Notes: generated from the sequence alone by a model not told the origin. A DNA stretch of 64,000 bases from Rippkaea orientalis PCC 8801 (GCF_000021805.1 NC_011726.1:992001-1056000), one strand, 5' to 3'. Shown: positions 43,552-53,717, counted from the stretch's first letter. Translations and numbers: made by a program.

Positions 43552-45744
43552 TTAGAACCAATCATCGTCTTCTTCGTCCCAGTCATTTTCGGCCGGAATG
43601 CGACGGGACTTGTCGCGGCCATAATAGCGTTCTGAGGTAGGTGGGGGATAGTCCCGTGATTCTGGGGTTGGACGACGCGCAGGAGAACGGGAGGATTTAT
43701 TCGATCCCCAATCATCATACTCGTCGTAGTCATCATAACGAGAAGTACGGGTGTCTGGGCGATCGTCATAGCGGGGGGTATTATCGTAGCGCGGGGTACG
43801 ATAGTCCTCCTGACGATAGTCATCGCGGTAGGTGGTGGTTCGACGGGGGGTATAGGGCAGATCGTCTTCCCCATCTCCAGTAAAGGTCTTACGAATGGAC
43901 TCAAAAAAGCCCTCGTCTTCCTCTTCTTGATATTGTAGACGGACTTCTCGGTTAAGTTCGTAGAGGACATCCTCTAGGTCAGCTTGGGCGCGATCAAGAC
44001 GGCGTTCGTCGTCTTTTTCTAAACTATCGAGAATTTCGGCATTGAGGGACTCAATTTGACGGCGATAGGAACTGGTAAACTGGGTTCCAAAGTCGAGGGT
44101 GACTTCCTTGAGTCGTCGTAATGCTTGATCGGTTAAGGCTTTGGCGCGGTTGCGTTTTTCCACCCGTTCCCGTCGCTGGCGATCGCCTTCCGCAAATTGG
44201 GCAGCCTCTTGGATCATGCGGTTGACTTCGGTTTGACTGAGGGTAGAAGCCCCTTGGATGGTGATGGTTTGTTCCCGTCCTGTGGTGCGATCGCGTGCCA
44301 TCACCTGTAAGATACCATTGGCATCGATATCAAAGGCCACTTGAATTTGGGGGATACCCCTAGGGGCAGGGGGAATACCCGTTAATTTAAAGCGTCCTAG
44401 GGACTTATTATCGTTGGCCATTTCCCGTTCTCCCTGGACGACGTGAATTTCCACCAGGGTTTGATTATTTTCCCCCGTCGAGAAGATATCGGACCGTCTG
44501 ACGGGGATAGTGGTATTGCGGGGGATTAATTTTTTGGTCACACCGCCGATGGTTTCTAATCCCAAGGAGAGGGGAGTGACATCGAGGAGTAAGATATCTT
44601 TGACCTCTCCCTTCAAAATACCTGATTGAATGGCTGCCCCGACGGCGACTACTTCATCGGGGTTAACGTTTTCGTTGGGTTCTTTATCGATGAAACTCCT
44701 GACCAATGCTTTGATCATGGGCATTCGGGTAGCCCCTCCTACTAGGACGACTTCATCAATTTGAACGGGGGTTAAACGGGCATCATTGAGGGCGCGTTTG
44801 ATAGGACGACGCAGACGACTCACCAAGTCCCCACAGAGGTCTTCAAATTCAGGACGAGTCAGACGGGTTTCGATGTGTTTGGGTCCATCATCGGTGGCGG
44901 TGATGAAGGGGAGGTTGATGTCGGTGACGGTGACTCCTGAGAGTTCGATTTTTGCCTTTTCTGCGGCTTCGGTGAGGCGTTGGAGGGCTTGTCTATCTTT
45001 TCGTAGGTCTACCCCTTCCTGTTCCACAAATTTGTCGGCTAACCAGTCTACGATGCGTTTATCGAAGTCATTGCCGCCTAACTGGGTATCGCCACTGGTA
45101 GCTTTAACTTCGAGGACTCCATCGCCGACTTCTAGGACGGAGACATCAAAGGTTCCTCCTCCGAGGTCAAAAACGAGAATTTTTTGCGATCGCTGTTGAT
45201 CTAACCCGTAGGCTAAGGAGGCGGCGGTGGGTTCATTGAGGATGCGGTGGACTTCTAGTCCGGCAATGCGTCCGGCATCTTTGGTGGCTTGGCGTTGGGA
45301 GTCGTTAAAATAGGCGGGAACGGTAATGACTGCGCCTGTGACGGGTTCTCCGAGGTAGCGTTCGGCTTCTTCTGCCAATTTTCGCAGGATCATGGCCGAG
45401 ATTTCTTCGGGGGCAAATTCTTTTTTGAGGCGAGGACACTTAATCTTGATGTTATCGTTTTCGTCCCGCCGGATGGTGTAGGGAACCTGTTTTGATTCGG
45501 GTTTGAGTTCAGCATATTGGCGACCCATGAACCGTTTGACCCCATAAAAGGTATTTTGCGGGTTGAGAACGGCTTGTCGTCGCGCCATTTGTCCGACGAC
45601 CAATTCTCCATCTTTATTAAACCCGACGACGGAAGGGGTTGTCCGCATTCCTTCTGAATTGGCTATTACGACTGGCTTTCCGCCTTCCATGACGGCTACG
45701 ACGGAGTTAGTTGTCCCCAGGTCAATGCCGACTACTTTTCCCAT
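43552..45744 (-). CDS. dnaK3: Chaperone DnaK3
   Basis: A 730-residue Hsp70. The ATPase domain starts [17 protein letters not shown] and contains [15 protein letters not shown] and [10 protein letters not shown]; the substrate domain includes [17 protein letters not shown]. The C-terminus is extended and rich in Asp, Arg and Tyr (from about 620), ending [10 protein letters not shown], which is the mark of DnaK3 rather than the housekeeping DnaK2. DnaK3 has been linked to thylakoid-membrane functions in other cyanobacteria. It is the first gene of a dnaK3-dnaJ operon. Confidence 0.93.
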   Translation of the reverse strand: MGKVVGIDLGTTNSVVAVMEGGKPVVIANSEGMRTTPSVVGFNKDGELVVGQMARRQAVLNPQNTFYGVKRFMGRQYAELKPESKQVPYTIRRDENDNIKIKCPRLKKEFAPEEISAMILRKLAEEAERYLGEPVTGAVITVPAYFNDSQRQATKDAGRIAGLEVHRILNEPTAASLAYGLDQQRSQKILVFDLGGGTFDVSVLEVGDGVLEVKATSGDTQLGGNDFDKRIVDWLADKFVEQEGVDLRKDRQALQRLTEAAEKAKIELSGVTVTDINLPFITATDDGPKHIETRLTRPEFEDLCGDLVSRLRRPIKRALNDARLTPVQIDEVVLVGGATRMPMIKALVRSFIDKEPNENVNPDEVVAVGAAIQSGILKGEVKDILLLDVTPLSLGLETIGGVTKKLIPRNTTIPVRRSDIFSTGENNQTLVEIHVVQGEREMANDNKSLGRFKLTGIPPAPRGIPQIQVAFDIDANGILQVMARDRTTGREQTITIQGASTLSQTEVNRMIQEAAQFAEGDRQRRERVEKRNRAKALTDQALRRLKEVTLDFGTQFTSSYRRQIESLNAEILDSLEKDDERRLDRAQADLEDVLYELNREVRLQYQEEEDEGFFESIRKTFTGDGEDDLPYTPRRTTTYRDDYRQEDYRTPRYDNTPRYDDRPDTRTSRYDDYDEYDDWGSNKSSRSPARRPTPESRDYPPPTSERYYGRDKSRRIPAENDWDEEDDDWF

Positions 45745-46119
45745 GCTTGTGTTTTTCTCCAGCTACTCCAATTATGTCTTGAGTCGTTGTTTTCGAGAGT
45801 TTACCGCGATTGCGTCTCACTGACAATATTGTATCGAATTAGGATACCGTTAGGGATTAGGGGTTGAGGGTTGGGAATAAGCTGTTCATTATTTAATTGG
45901 GTCGTTGAGACTGAGGGGGAGACGGCGAGATGGGGAGAGGGATTGGTAATTTTTACGTTCAGTCCTTGTTGCTAACCGATCAAGTCTTTCATCTGTCCAT
46001 CGTTTAACTACCATTTTACCCTTATTTTGAACAATTAACTACTTTCAATTAATTATACCAATCTAAGCCCGATTTCGTCTAAAATATAACTGTTTTTTTC
46101 ATCAAAATCAAAGCCGATT
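45745..46119. other. Intergenic region between divergent dnaK3 and aguA
   Basis: There is no gene in this 375-base stretch. A purine-rich region (45850-45950) contains G-rich imperfect heptamer-like repeats (GGGATTAGGGGTTGAGGGTTGGG, then GAGACTGAGGGGGAGACGG). The rest is AT-rich promoter DNA for both divergent units. No CIRCE element was seen. Confidence 0.5.
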
Positions 46120-47157
46120 GTGTATTTCCTTCCTGCTGAATGGTACGAACAAGATGGGGTTATGTTAACCTGGCCTCATCGCGAGACGGATATGGAACCC
46201 TTTCTTGAGCAAGTTTACCCTGTTTATCTGAACATTTGTCAAGAAATTACTAAACGTCAAAAGTTACTTTTAGTGGTTCATAATCTCTGTTTAAAATCTG
46301 AGGTAGAAAGTCTCTTATATTCTCATAATATAGATGTAAGTCAAGTAATTTTTGTGATTGCGCCGACTAATGATATTTGGGCGAGAGATCATGGACCTAT
46401 TACCCTCACCAATTCACAAGAAAAACTAAAAGTAATCGATTTTATTTTTAATGGTTGGGGCAACAAATATAAAAGCTTTTTTGATAATCAAATTAACACT
46501 CAGGTTATTACTCAAGTGGTTAATCCTGAAGTTAAAACCGAATCTATTTTATTTGTTCTTGAAGGAGGGGCAATTGAATCAGATGGAAAAGGAACATTAT
46601 TAACCACAAAAACTTGTTTACTAAATCCTAATCGGAATCCTGACTTCAATCAACAACAAATCGAAGCGTTACTTCTAGAAAAGTTAGGGATGAAAACTAT
46701 TATTTGGCTAGAAAATGGACATTTAGAAGGAGATGATACGGACAGTCATATTGATACTTTAGTTCGTTTTGCACCTAATAATACCCTAGTGTATGTTACC
46801 TGTGATGATGAAAAAGACAGTCATTATACAGAGTTTCAAAAGCTAGAAGCTGAATTAAAAAGCCTGAAAACAGAAGAAGGCAAAAATTATCATTTAATTC
46901 CGCTTCCTTGGCCGCAACCTAAGTATAATGATCAAGGCGATAGACTCCCTGCTACCTACGCCAATTATTTAATTATTAACGGTGCTGTATTGGTTCCTAC
47001 TTACCGAGATAAAGCGGATGAAATTGCCTTAAAACAAATTCAAAAAGCCTATCCTAATCATGAAATGATTGGTCTTGATTGTTTACCTTTAATTTATCAA
47101 TTTGGTTCCTTACATTGTATTAGTATGCAACTTCCAAAAGGGTTTCTTAAAGGATAA
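46120..47157 (+). CDS. aguA: Agmatine deiminase
   Basis: A 345-residue enzyme of the amidinotransferase fold, converting agmatine to N-carbamoylputrescine and ammonia. Family motifs are present in order: TNDIWARDHGPI, FVLEGGAIESDG, WLENGHLEGDDTDSHIDTLVRF and the catalytic Cys (about residue 333) in FGSLHCISMQ. The frame begins with GTG at 46120. It lies 52 bp upstream of aguB, so the two steps from agmatine to putrescine are encoded together. Agmatine comes from arginine, which cyanophycin breakdown releases. Confidence 0.94.
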   Translation: MYFLPAEWYEQDGVMLTWPHRETDMEPFLEQVYPVYLNICQEITKRQKLLLVVHNLCLKSEVESLLYSHNIDVSQVIFVIAPTNDIWARDHGPITLTNSQEKLKVIDFIFNGWGNKYKSFFDNQINTQVITQVVNPEVKTESILFVLEGGAIESDGKGTLLTTKTCLLNPNRNPDFNQQQIEALLLEKLGMKTIIWLENGHLEGDDTDSHIDTLVRFAPNNTLVYVTCDDEKDSHYTEFQKLEAELKSLKTEEGKNYHLIPLPWPQPKYNDQGDRLPATYANYLIINGAVLVPTYRDKADEIALKQIQKAYPNHEMIGLDCLPLIYQFGSLHCISMQLPKGFLKG

Positions 47158-47209
47158 ATTAATTATAGCAATTCCCATCACGACAAACCTAGTTCTACTG
47201 TAATTGATT

Positions 47210-48097
47210 ATGATTAAGTCCTTAAAAGTTGCCTTAGTTCAACATAGTAATACCAATAATTTAGATAATAACTTCAAAAAAACTATTCAAGGGATTCAAC
47301 AAGCAGCCGCCGAAAATGCCCAATTAATTGTCTTACAAGAACTCCATAGAAGCCTTTATTTTTGTCAAACGGAAGATGTTTCTTGCTTTGATTTAGCCGA
47401 AACGATTCCAGGTTCTTCGACTGAACTATTAGGACAATTGGCGCAAGAATTAGGGGTAGTTATTGTCGCGTCTTTGTTTGAAAAACGGGCAACGGGTTTA
47501 TATCACAATACCGCCGTTGTTTTGGATAAAGATGGTGAAATCGCTGGAAAATACCGTAAAATGCACATTCCTGATGATCCGGGGTTCTACGAAAAATTCT
47601 ATTTTACCCCTGGTGATTTGGGATTTGAACCGATTAATACCTCTATCGGACGATTAGGGGTCATGGTGTGTTGGGATCAATGGTTTCCTGAAGGGGCACG
47701 CTTAATGGCGATGAAAGGGGCGCAAATGCTCATCTATCCAACGGCTATTGGTTGGGACCCAAGGGATAGTCAAGACGAGAAAATCAGACAACGGGATGCT
47801 TGGATGATCGCCCAACGTGCCCATGCGGTGTCTAATGGTATCCCCGTGATCAGTTGTAACCGTGTGGGATATGAAGCTGATCCAAGCAGTCAGAGTGAAG
47901 GGATTGTTTTTTGGGGTAATTCCTTTATTACAGGTTCTCAAGGCGAAATTTTAGCCCATGCAAGTGAGAATCAAGAAGAAGTGTTAACAGGTATAGTGGA
48001 TCTCGAACGCTCCGAAAATGTACGCCGAATTTGGCCTTATTTACGCGATCGCCGTATTGATCATTATCAAGACTTGTTGAAAATTTATCGAGATTAA
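47210..48097 (+). CDS. aguB: N-carbamoylputrescine amidase
   Basis: A 295-residue nitrilase-superfamily hydrolase. The catalytic triad Glu-Lys-Cys can be seen in VLQELHRSLYFCQ, KYRKMHIPDDPGFYEKFYF and VMVCWDQWFPEGARL. It cleaves N-carbamoylputrescine to putrescine, CO2 and ammonia. The ATG at 47210 is preferred over a TTG two codons before. It pairs with aguA upstream and is convergent with proB. Confidence 0.95.
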   Translation: MIKSLKVALVQHSNTNNLDNNFKKTIQGIQQAAAENAQLIVLQELHRSLYFCQTEDVSCFDLAETIPGSSTELLGQLAQELGVVIVASLFEKRATGLYHNTAVVLDKDGEIAGKYRKMHIPDDPGFYEKFYFTPGDLGFEPINTSIGRLGVMVCWDQWFPEGARLMAMKGAQMLIYPTAIGWDPRDSQDEKIRQRDAWMIAQRAHAVSNGIPVISCNRVGYEADPSSQSEGIVFWGNSFITGSQGEILAHASENQEEVLTGIVDLERSENVRRIWPYLRDRRIDHYQDLLKIYRD

Positions 48098-48111
48098 TTG
48101 TTGCTTACTAC

Positions 48112-49221
48112 CTATCCATTAACCGATAAATTATCTCGATGGACGACGGTTTCTGCTCCTCCATAGCCTAATATTTGACTAATTTCATCAGAATGATGTC
48201 CTTTAATTTTATCAATTTCTAAGCTATTATAATTAACAATTCCCCTAGCCATTTCTTGACCTGTTTCATCACATAATTGAACCGCTTCTGATGCTTCAAA
48301 TTGTCCCTCAACTTTGATAATTCCTGCTGCTAATAGGGATTTTCCTTGGTGACAAATGGCACGAATTGCCCCAGAATCAAGATAGAGTTTTCCAGTGGGT
48401 AATAACCCGTAGGCGATCCACCGTTTGCGGGCACTATCATTACGGGTTTGGGGTTCAAATTGGGTTCCTATCGCCTCTCCTTGCAGAATTTTAAGTAAAT
48501 TACTCGGTTTTCCTCCATGGGTAATGACGGTTCTCACTCCTGCACCCGTTGCAATACGCGCAGCAGCCAATTTTGTAGCCATTCCCCCTGTTCCCCACTG
48601 AGAACCCCGATCCCCTGCTTTGACTTGTAATTGGGCAAATTCGTCACTATTGACGAGAGTAATGGGTTTAGCATCGGGAACTAACCGAGGATCGGCAGAA
48701 TAGAGGCGATCAACATCGGTTAATAAAAATAACCAGTCGGCATGAATTAAACTGGCTACCAGGGCTGATAAGGTATCATTATCGCCGAATTTTAACTCTT
48801 CAATGGCAACGGTATCATTTTCATTAACAATCGGAATTACTCCTAATTCTAGCAAGGATTCAAAGGTATTAGAGGCGTTGACATAACAACTTCTTTCGAT
48901 TAATTCCCGTCGGGTTAATAAAACTTGGGCAATGGGTTGTCCTAATGTGTTAAATAAGTCGTCATAAACCCTTATTAAGCGTCCTTGTCCTACGGCTGCG
49001 ATCGCTTGTTTCATCGCCATTTTTTTGGGACGTTCTTTCAAATTTAGACGACTACAACCGACTCCAACTGCCCCAGAAGAGACTAGAATAATTCGATGTC
49101 CCAATTGTCGTAATTGGGTTAAGGTTTCGACTAACGCAGCGATGGTAGATAGGGCTAATTTTCCGCTTTCGGGTTGGGTTAAACTTGAAGTCCCAATTTT
49201 TATAACAATGGTTTGTTTCAT
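48112..49221 (-). CDS. proB: Glutamate 5-kinase
   Basis: A 369-residue protein: amino acid kinase domain (1-255; [61 protein letters not shown]) and a C-terminal PUA domain (about 275-360). It phosphorylates glutamate in the first, proline-inhibited step of proline synthesis. proA is not adjacent. Single gene, convergent with aguB, 15 bp between the stops. Confidence 0.96.
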   Translation of the reverse strand: MKQTIVIKIGTSSLTQPESGKLALSTIAALVETLTQLRQLGHRIILVSSGAVGVGCSRLNLKERPKKMAMKQAIAAVGQGRLIRVYDDLFNTLGQPIAQVLLTRRELIERSCYVNASNTFESLLELGVIPIVNENDTVAIEELKFGDNDTLSALVASLIHADWLFLLTDVDRLYSADPRLVPDAKPITLVNSDEFAQLQVKAGDRGSQWGTGGMATKLAAARIATGAGVRTVITHGGKPSNLLKILQGEAIGTQFEPQTRNDSARKRWIAYGLLPTGKLYLDSGAIRAICHQGKSLLAAGIIKVEGQFEASEAVQLCDETGQEMARGIVNYNSLEIDKIKGHHSDEISQILGYGGAETVVHRDNLSVNG

Positions 49222-49356
49222 TAGTTAATAAGTAGGTCGGCAGAATTAAAGGTAAAATCGTGAAAGGCAACAGGGAACGGGGAACAGGCAAGAAATTGCA
49301 GCATTTTTAATACCTAATTGATTGTTCGTTTATTTATACCAACCTACTTAGTTAAT
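49220..49356. mobile_element. Candidate MITE-like element with inverted ends
   Basis: The left end TAAGTAGGTCGGCAGAATTAAA (49229-49250) and the right end TTTATACCAACCTACTTA (49332-49350) are imperfect inverted repeats. TTAGTTAAT occurs at both outer edges (49221-49229 and 49348-49356) and may be a 9-base target duplication overlapping the arms. The interior holds a GGGAACR heptamer tract (49266-49293). A related solo end lies at 42443-42473. There is no coding capacity. Confidence 0.5.
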
Positions 49357-49395
49357 CGTTAACATTAATAGTAAAGGCACAACGGAATTACAGTA

Positions 49396-49423
49396 ATTAT
49401 TCATTATTCATTATTCATTATTC
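49396..49423. repeat. Short tandem heptamer repeat ATTATTC x4
   Basis: Four exact ATTATTC heptamers, followed by a degenerate fifth. The tract overlaps the stop codon and last codons (MNNE) of the methyltransferase gene on the minus strand. Confidence 0.85.
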
Positions 49424-51405
49424 ATTACTAATTCATGCCCTTGCAATATAACAGAACGTTTCTCAAGACAGTTTAACCATCCTTCTAGGCGATAAATTTC
49501 TTTTAAATTATCTAATAATCCCAATTCTTGCTCCTGTTTAGTCAGTTGACTAAATTGTTCATAAAAGGGATAATTGCTAGTTACTAAGGCATCTTTTTGA
49601 TGAAGAACAGGAGGATTTTTATGGCGAGAAAAGTCTCCATATTTAACTCGTAAATCCCCTAATTGAATTTCCATAATACTATGTAAAGTTGGATGAGGAT
49701 TTTCATCAAAGTCGGGATAAAATAAATAGGAAATTTTAGGCGTTTGCCAAGAAATTTTAATAACATTGGCTTCTTCTAATCGTCCTATCGTTCGACTCGC
49801 ACAGCCTTCATATAAACGCAGTAGCGGTTCTAAACTTTCTAGGGCACTAATATGAATTGCTAAAGCACTTTTTAGCTTTTTACCTACGGGACTATTTTGA
49901 CACAAATTAGCAATTTTTTCCAAGTCTCCTACTTGACACAACATGATATCAGCAACCATACAAGCTTTTTGATAACTCCCGAATAGGGTTTTAATATCCT
50001 GCTTCACAGTATCTGATAATTCCTTAATTGAGGGGCGATCGCTAAATTGACTGAGGGCTAAATATAATAATAAATCCTGACGACGTTTTTCAGCAATATT
50101 ATCCCAGTCTTCTTGGTTAGTAACTTGTAAAACTACCTTAAATGCTTGACGAAAAGTTCTAAATTCTTGCTTCAATTCTAGCTCATTGCTTAACTCTCCT
50201 GTGACCGGAAGTCGTCCCCTTTCGGTAAAAAATTCCATCAGTGGGGTTAATAAGGGTTCGTAGTCTTCAAACCGCTTGAGTTGGGACTGAATCCTAGGGG
50301 TTGAAAAATGGGAACGAACTTGAGAAATCCGAAAGGTTTGTGCTTGGTTTTCGTCCCGAAAAACAAAATAAATTCCTAACCCGATGGGGATAGAGTCAAC
50401 CTTTAAAACTTGATCAATATAGAGTTTTAATTCTTCTTGTTCGTAATATTTTTGAAAAGTATTACGACGGGTAATAATACCATCTCCATAAGCAACAATA
50501 CCGCGATCGCGATCATCAATCAAGACTTGCGCTGCTACAATTAATACTTGAGAGGTTAATTCCCACGCATTGATTAACGCTTCTTGTCTTTCTTTTAAGT
50601 CTTCGATAACATTAATAATGTAACCTAAATTAACAATATTTGCCGATTTTTTGGGGTGATCTTGGAAGTAATAGGGGTCCCATCCTGAACTGTCATATCC
50701 TGCTTGTGCGATGCGTTTAACATCACCACCATAACCACATCCATAGTCAAAAAAAGTGGTTTCAGGGGTAAATAATCCTGCTTCTAATGCTAACCGAACA
50801 GGACGGGAAAGACTTTTGCGTTTTATTGCTGCTTTGTGACGTTCAATTTGTATCTGTAATCTCTCTGTAGAGGAGAGGGGACGCAAACACACTAACGAAT
50901 GATTTTCAAAGGTTAAATGATAGCGGTTTAACCGTTTTTCCCATTCTAAACGAGTACCAATGGAACGGGATAAATTTAATAATCCTAATGCTTCTTCTAT
51001 ATAAGTTAAGTGAGCAAATTCTTCATATTGGGGATAGTCAGGGGTCACAAAAGTTTCTTTTCGATGCAGAATAGGAGGATTATTACTATCACTATAGTCC
51101 CAATAATTGGTCTGTTTTGTTTGCAAATCTACAACAATACTTAAGGTTAACGCTGGATGGGGATCGTTGTCAAAGTCGGGATAGAAAAGATAGGAAATCT
51201 TGGGTTTTTCGGTACTGAATTTAACTAAAGTTGCCTGTTCTATTTCATCCGTCATTCGAGCTTGCTGTTCGTATTGCTGTAAAATGGGATCAAGGGCTGC
51301 GATCGCGCTACTATGAATATAGAGAGCATTGGGTAATATTTTGCCAATTTGACTGTTTTGGCAATGCTCAACAATGGTGTTAAAGGTGTCAGTGGTGAGG
51401 AACAT
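49411..51405 (-). CDS. DNA phosphorothioation-associated putative methyltransferase, with duplicated flanking modules
   Basis: A 664-residue protein. The middle (about 195-400) is a SAM-binding Rossmann domain with FFDYGCGYGGDVKRIAQAGYDSSGWDPYY, of the Dnd-related methyltransferase type. It is flanked by two copies of a 170-residue module: residues 1-175 (KISYLFYPDFDNDPHPAL, NPPILHRKETFVTPDYPQYEEF) and 493-664 (KISYLFYPDFDENPHPTL, NPPVLHQKDALVTSNYPFYEQF). No dnd/dpt genes are in the window. The substrate is unknown; a nucleic-acid or genome-defence role is inferred from family. ATG at 51405 is preferred over TTG at 51417. Confidence 0.8.
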   Translation of the reverse strand: MFLTTDTFNTIVEHCQNSQIGKILPNALYIHSSAIAALDPILQQYEQQARMTDEIEQATLVKFSTEKPKISYLFYPDFDNDPHPALTLSIVVDLQTKQTNYWDYSDSNNPPILHRKETFVTPDYPQYEEFAHLTYIEEALGLLNLSRSIGTRLEWEKRLNRYHLTFENHSLVCLRPLSSTERLQIQIERHKAAIKRKSLSRPVRLALEAGLFTPETTFFDYGCGYGGDVKRIAQAGYDSSGWDPYYFQDHPKKSANIVNLGYIINVIEDLKERQEALINAWELTSQVLIVAAQVLIDDRDRGIVAYGDGIITRRNTFQKYYEQEELKLYIDQVLKVDSIPIGLGIYFVFRDENQAQTFRISQVRSHFSTPRIQSQLKRFEDYEPLLTPLMEFFTERGRLPVTGELSNELELKQEFRTFRQAFKVVLQVTNQEDWDNIAEKRRQDLLLYLALSQFSDRPSIKELSDTVKQDIKTLFGSYQKACMVADIMLCQVGDLEKIANLCQNSPVGKKLKSALAIHISALESLEPLLRLYEGCASRTIGRLEEANVIKISWQTPKISYLFYPDFDENPHPTLHSIMEIQLGDLRVKYGDFSRHKNPPVLHQKDALVTSNYPFYEQFSQLTKQEQELGLLDNLKEIYRLEGWLNCLEKRSVILQGHELVMNNE

Positions 51406-51559
51406 GGAAATACTCAACTATCAATGATTGCCCATCCATTATTTATAACAGTTAAAGTATCAGTTAGTATAGATCCCTGTTTAAAAATTTAATTAAACAT
51501 TCCTTTTGAGTTAAAATAAATCAACTCAATAGAATTAACTTTGAAATTAGCCAATACTT

Positions 51560-52348
51560 ATGAAAGTAGCTACTTGGAATGTCAACTCAATTCGGACCAG
51601 ACAACCCCACGTTATAGACTGGTTAAAAACAAATAACATTGATGTTCTTTGCGTACAAGAAACTAAAGTTATCGATCAAGATTTTCCTAAAACTCCCTTT
51701 GAAGAATTGGGATACCATCTTTATATTTATGGACAAAAAGCCTATAACGGGGTAGCGATTTTTAGCCGTCAACCTTTAGAGGATGTTACCATGGGATTTA
51801 CTCCTATTGTCGGTGAGTCCCTAGCAGAAGATTTTGATGAGCAAAAACGGGTCATTACGGGAATTTTTCAAGGGGTTCGCATTGTTAATTTATACGTTCC
51901 TAATGGTTCAGCAGTGGGGACAGAAAAATATGACTATAAGCTACGATGGCTGAAAGTTCTGAAACAATATTTAACCCAATTTTTAGAAAAATCTAAGCAA
52001 GAATTATGTATCTGTGGAGATTTTAATATTGCCCTAGAAGACAAAGACATTTATAATAGTAAGTCTAAAGAAGATCATATTATGTCCTCACCATTAGAAC
52101 GAGAATCCTTAAAAGATATTTTAGACCTTGGATTAAAAGATGCTTTTCGTAAATTTACCTCAGAAGGAGGACAGTTTAGCTGGTGGGACTATCGTTCGGG
52201 AGGATTTCAACGCAATAGAGGATGGAGAATAGATCATCACTATTTAACCCCAAAACTCTACGAAAAAGCTATTAGTTGTACCATTGATATCGAACCTAGA
52301 AAACTGACTCAACCTAGCGATCATGCTCCCGTTATTGTAGAATTTTAG
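51560..52348 (+). CDS. xth: Exodeoxyribonuclease III
   Basis: A 262-residue endonuclease/exonuclease/phosphatase-fold enzyme: MKVATWNVNSIRTR at the N-terminus, VLCVQETKV, the GDFNIALEDKDIY motif and C-terminal GWRIDHHYLTP and SDHAPVIVEF. It is the main AP endonuclease of base excision repair and also removes 3' blocks. It stands 35 bp before the cytosine methyltransferase gene on the same strand, so they could be cotranscribed. Confidence 0.96.
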   Translation: MKVATWNVNSIRTRQPHVIDWLKTNNIDVLCVQETKVIDQDFPKTPFEELGYHLYIYGQKAYNGVAIFSRQPLEDVTMGFTPIVGESLAEDFDEQKRVITGIFQGVRIVNLYVPNGSAVGTEKYDYKLRWLKVLKQYLTQFLEKSKQELCICGDFNIALEDKDIYNSKSKEDHIMSSPLERESLKDILDLGLKDAFRKFTSEGGQFSWWDYRSGGFQRNRGWRIDHHYLTPKLYEKAISCTIDIEPRKLTQPSDHAPVIVEF

Positions 52349-52383
52349 AACATCGCCCAAAGTGTAATACTAGCTCAGAGTTA

Positions 52384-53640
52384 ATGAAAAAAGAACGACC
52401 GATTGCTGTTGACTTATTTGCCGGAGCAGGAGGAATGACATTAGGATTTGAACAAGCAGGATTTGATGTTTTAGCATCCGTGGAAATTGATCCCATTCAC
52501 TGCTTAGTTCATCACTATAATTTTCCCTTTTGGAGCATCATTTGTCGGGATATTCAAACAATAACAGGACAAGAAATTAGGCAACTATCAAAAGTTGGTA
52601 ATCATCCCATTGATGTTGTTTTTGGTGGTCCTCCCTGTCAGGGATTTTCCCTAATGGGTAAGCGTGTCCTAGAAGACGAAAGGAATGCACTTATTGCCCA
52701 TTTTATTCGCTTAGTCTTGGAATTACAACCGAAATATTTTGTCCTCGAAAATGTACCTGGAATGGCAATAGGAAGTCATCAGCAGCTATTACAAGAAATT
52801 TTTGATAAATTTAGTTACCATGGCTATGAAGTAGAAACCAACTATCAAATTCTCAACGCCGCTAATTATGGAGTTCCTCAAAATCGAGAAAGACTCTTTT
52901 TATTAGGCTGTCAAAAAGGATTAATATTACCCAATTATCCCCAAGCTATTAGTTATAATTTTACGAATAAATCAGAACCGAATAATCAATTAAATTTACC
53001 TAAATGCCCGACAGTATGGGAGGCTATTAAAGACTTACCAGAAGTTGAGAATTATCCCGAATTGGAGAAACAAGATTGGGTGATAGCTGACTACAAAAAG
53101 CCGAGTAACTATGGAAAACAATTAAGATGTTTAATGGATATAGAGGATGATTATTCCTATTCTAGACGCTATAAAAATCGACTTTTAACCTCAAGTATGA
53201 GAACAAAACATAGTGAGACTTCTAGAGAACGATTTGCTAAGACTCCCCAAGGCAAAACCGAATCTGTAAGCCGATTTTTAAAGTTACATCCCAAAGGATT
53301 ATGTAATACTTTAAGAGCCGGAACTCCTAGCAATAGAGGAGCCCATACAGCCCCCCGTCCCATCCATCCTATTACCCCTAGATGTATCACCGTAAGGGAA
53401 GCTGCTAGACTACATTCCTATCCTGATTGGTTCAGATTTCATGTTACCAAATGGCATGGATTTCGTCAGGTAGGTAATTCTGTTCCACCGTTATTAGCTA
53501 AAGCAGTCGCTAGAGAAATTATCAAAATGTTAGTAATAGAAATCACTAAACCGAGTGATCAATATCACCTTAAAAAGTCAGAATTATTGAGTTTTAAAAT
53601 GACTCAAGCAACTCAATATTGTAGAAGTCTTGAATCATAG
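52384..53640 (+). CDS. DNA (cytosine-C5-)-methyltransferase, probably the CGATCG enzyme
   Basis: A 418-residue m5C methyltransferase: SAM motif DLFAGAGGMTLGFEQAGF, catalytic PCQGFSLMG (Cys), ENVPGMAIG, the target-recognition region and C-terminal RQVGNSVPPLLAKAVA. The overall sequence, especially the start and the ELQPKYFVLENV section, is very close to the conserved cyanobacterial orphan enzyme of the M.Ssp6803I type, which modifies CGATCG, the core of the HIP1 octamer. No restriction endonuclease is adjacent, so it is an orphan. The CGATCG target is inferred from similarity. Confidence 0.9.
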   Translation: MKKERPIAVDLFAGAGGMTLGFEQAGFDVLASVEIDPIHCLVHHYNFPFWSIICRDIQTITGQEIRQLSKVGNHPIDVVFGGPPCQGFSLMGKRVLEDERNALIAHFIRLVLELQPKYFVLENVPGMAIGSHQQLLQEIFDKFSYHGYEVETNYQILNAANYGVPQNRERLFLLGCQKGLILPNYPQAISYNFTNKSEPNNQLNLPKCPTVWEAIKDLPEVENYPELEKQDWVIADYKKPSNYGKQLRCLMDIEDDYSYSRRYKNRLLTSSMRTKHSETSRERFAKTPQGKTESVSRFLKLHPKGLCNTLRAGTPSNRGAHTAPRPIHPITPRCITVREAARLHSYPDWFRFHVTKWHGFRQVGNSVPPLLAKAVAREIIKMLVIEITKPSDQYHLKKSELLSFKMTQATQYCRSLES

Positions 53641-53717
53641 ATTGCCGATTAAAAATTTCATTGTTATAATAGATATTGTTGCCTTTAATCAATGACTTTA
53701 GTTTGGAGGCGATCTTA

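Noticed and set aside
43533-43970. Minus-strand frame of 145 codons overlapping the dnaK3 3' end
   Set aside because: It lies in another frame inside the repetitive Asp/Arg/Tyr tail of dnaK3, and gives a Pro/Thr/Met-rich product without known motifs.
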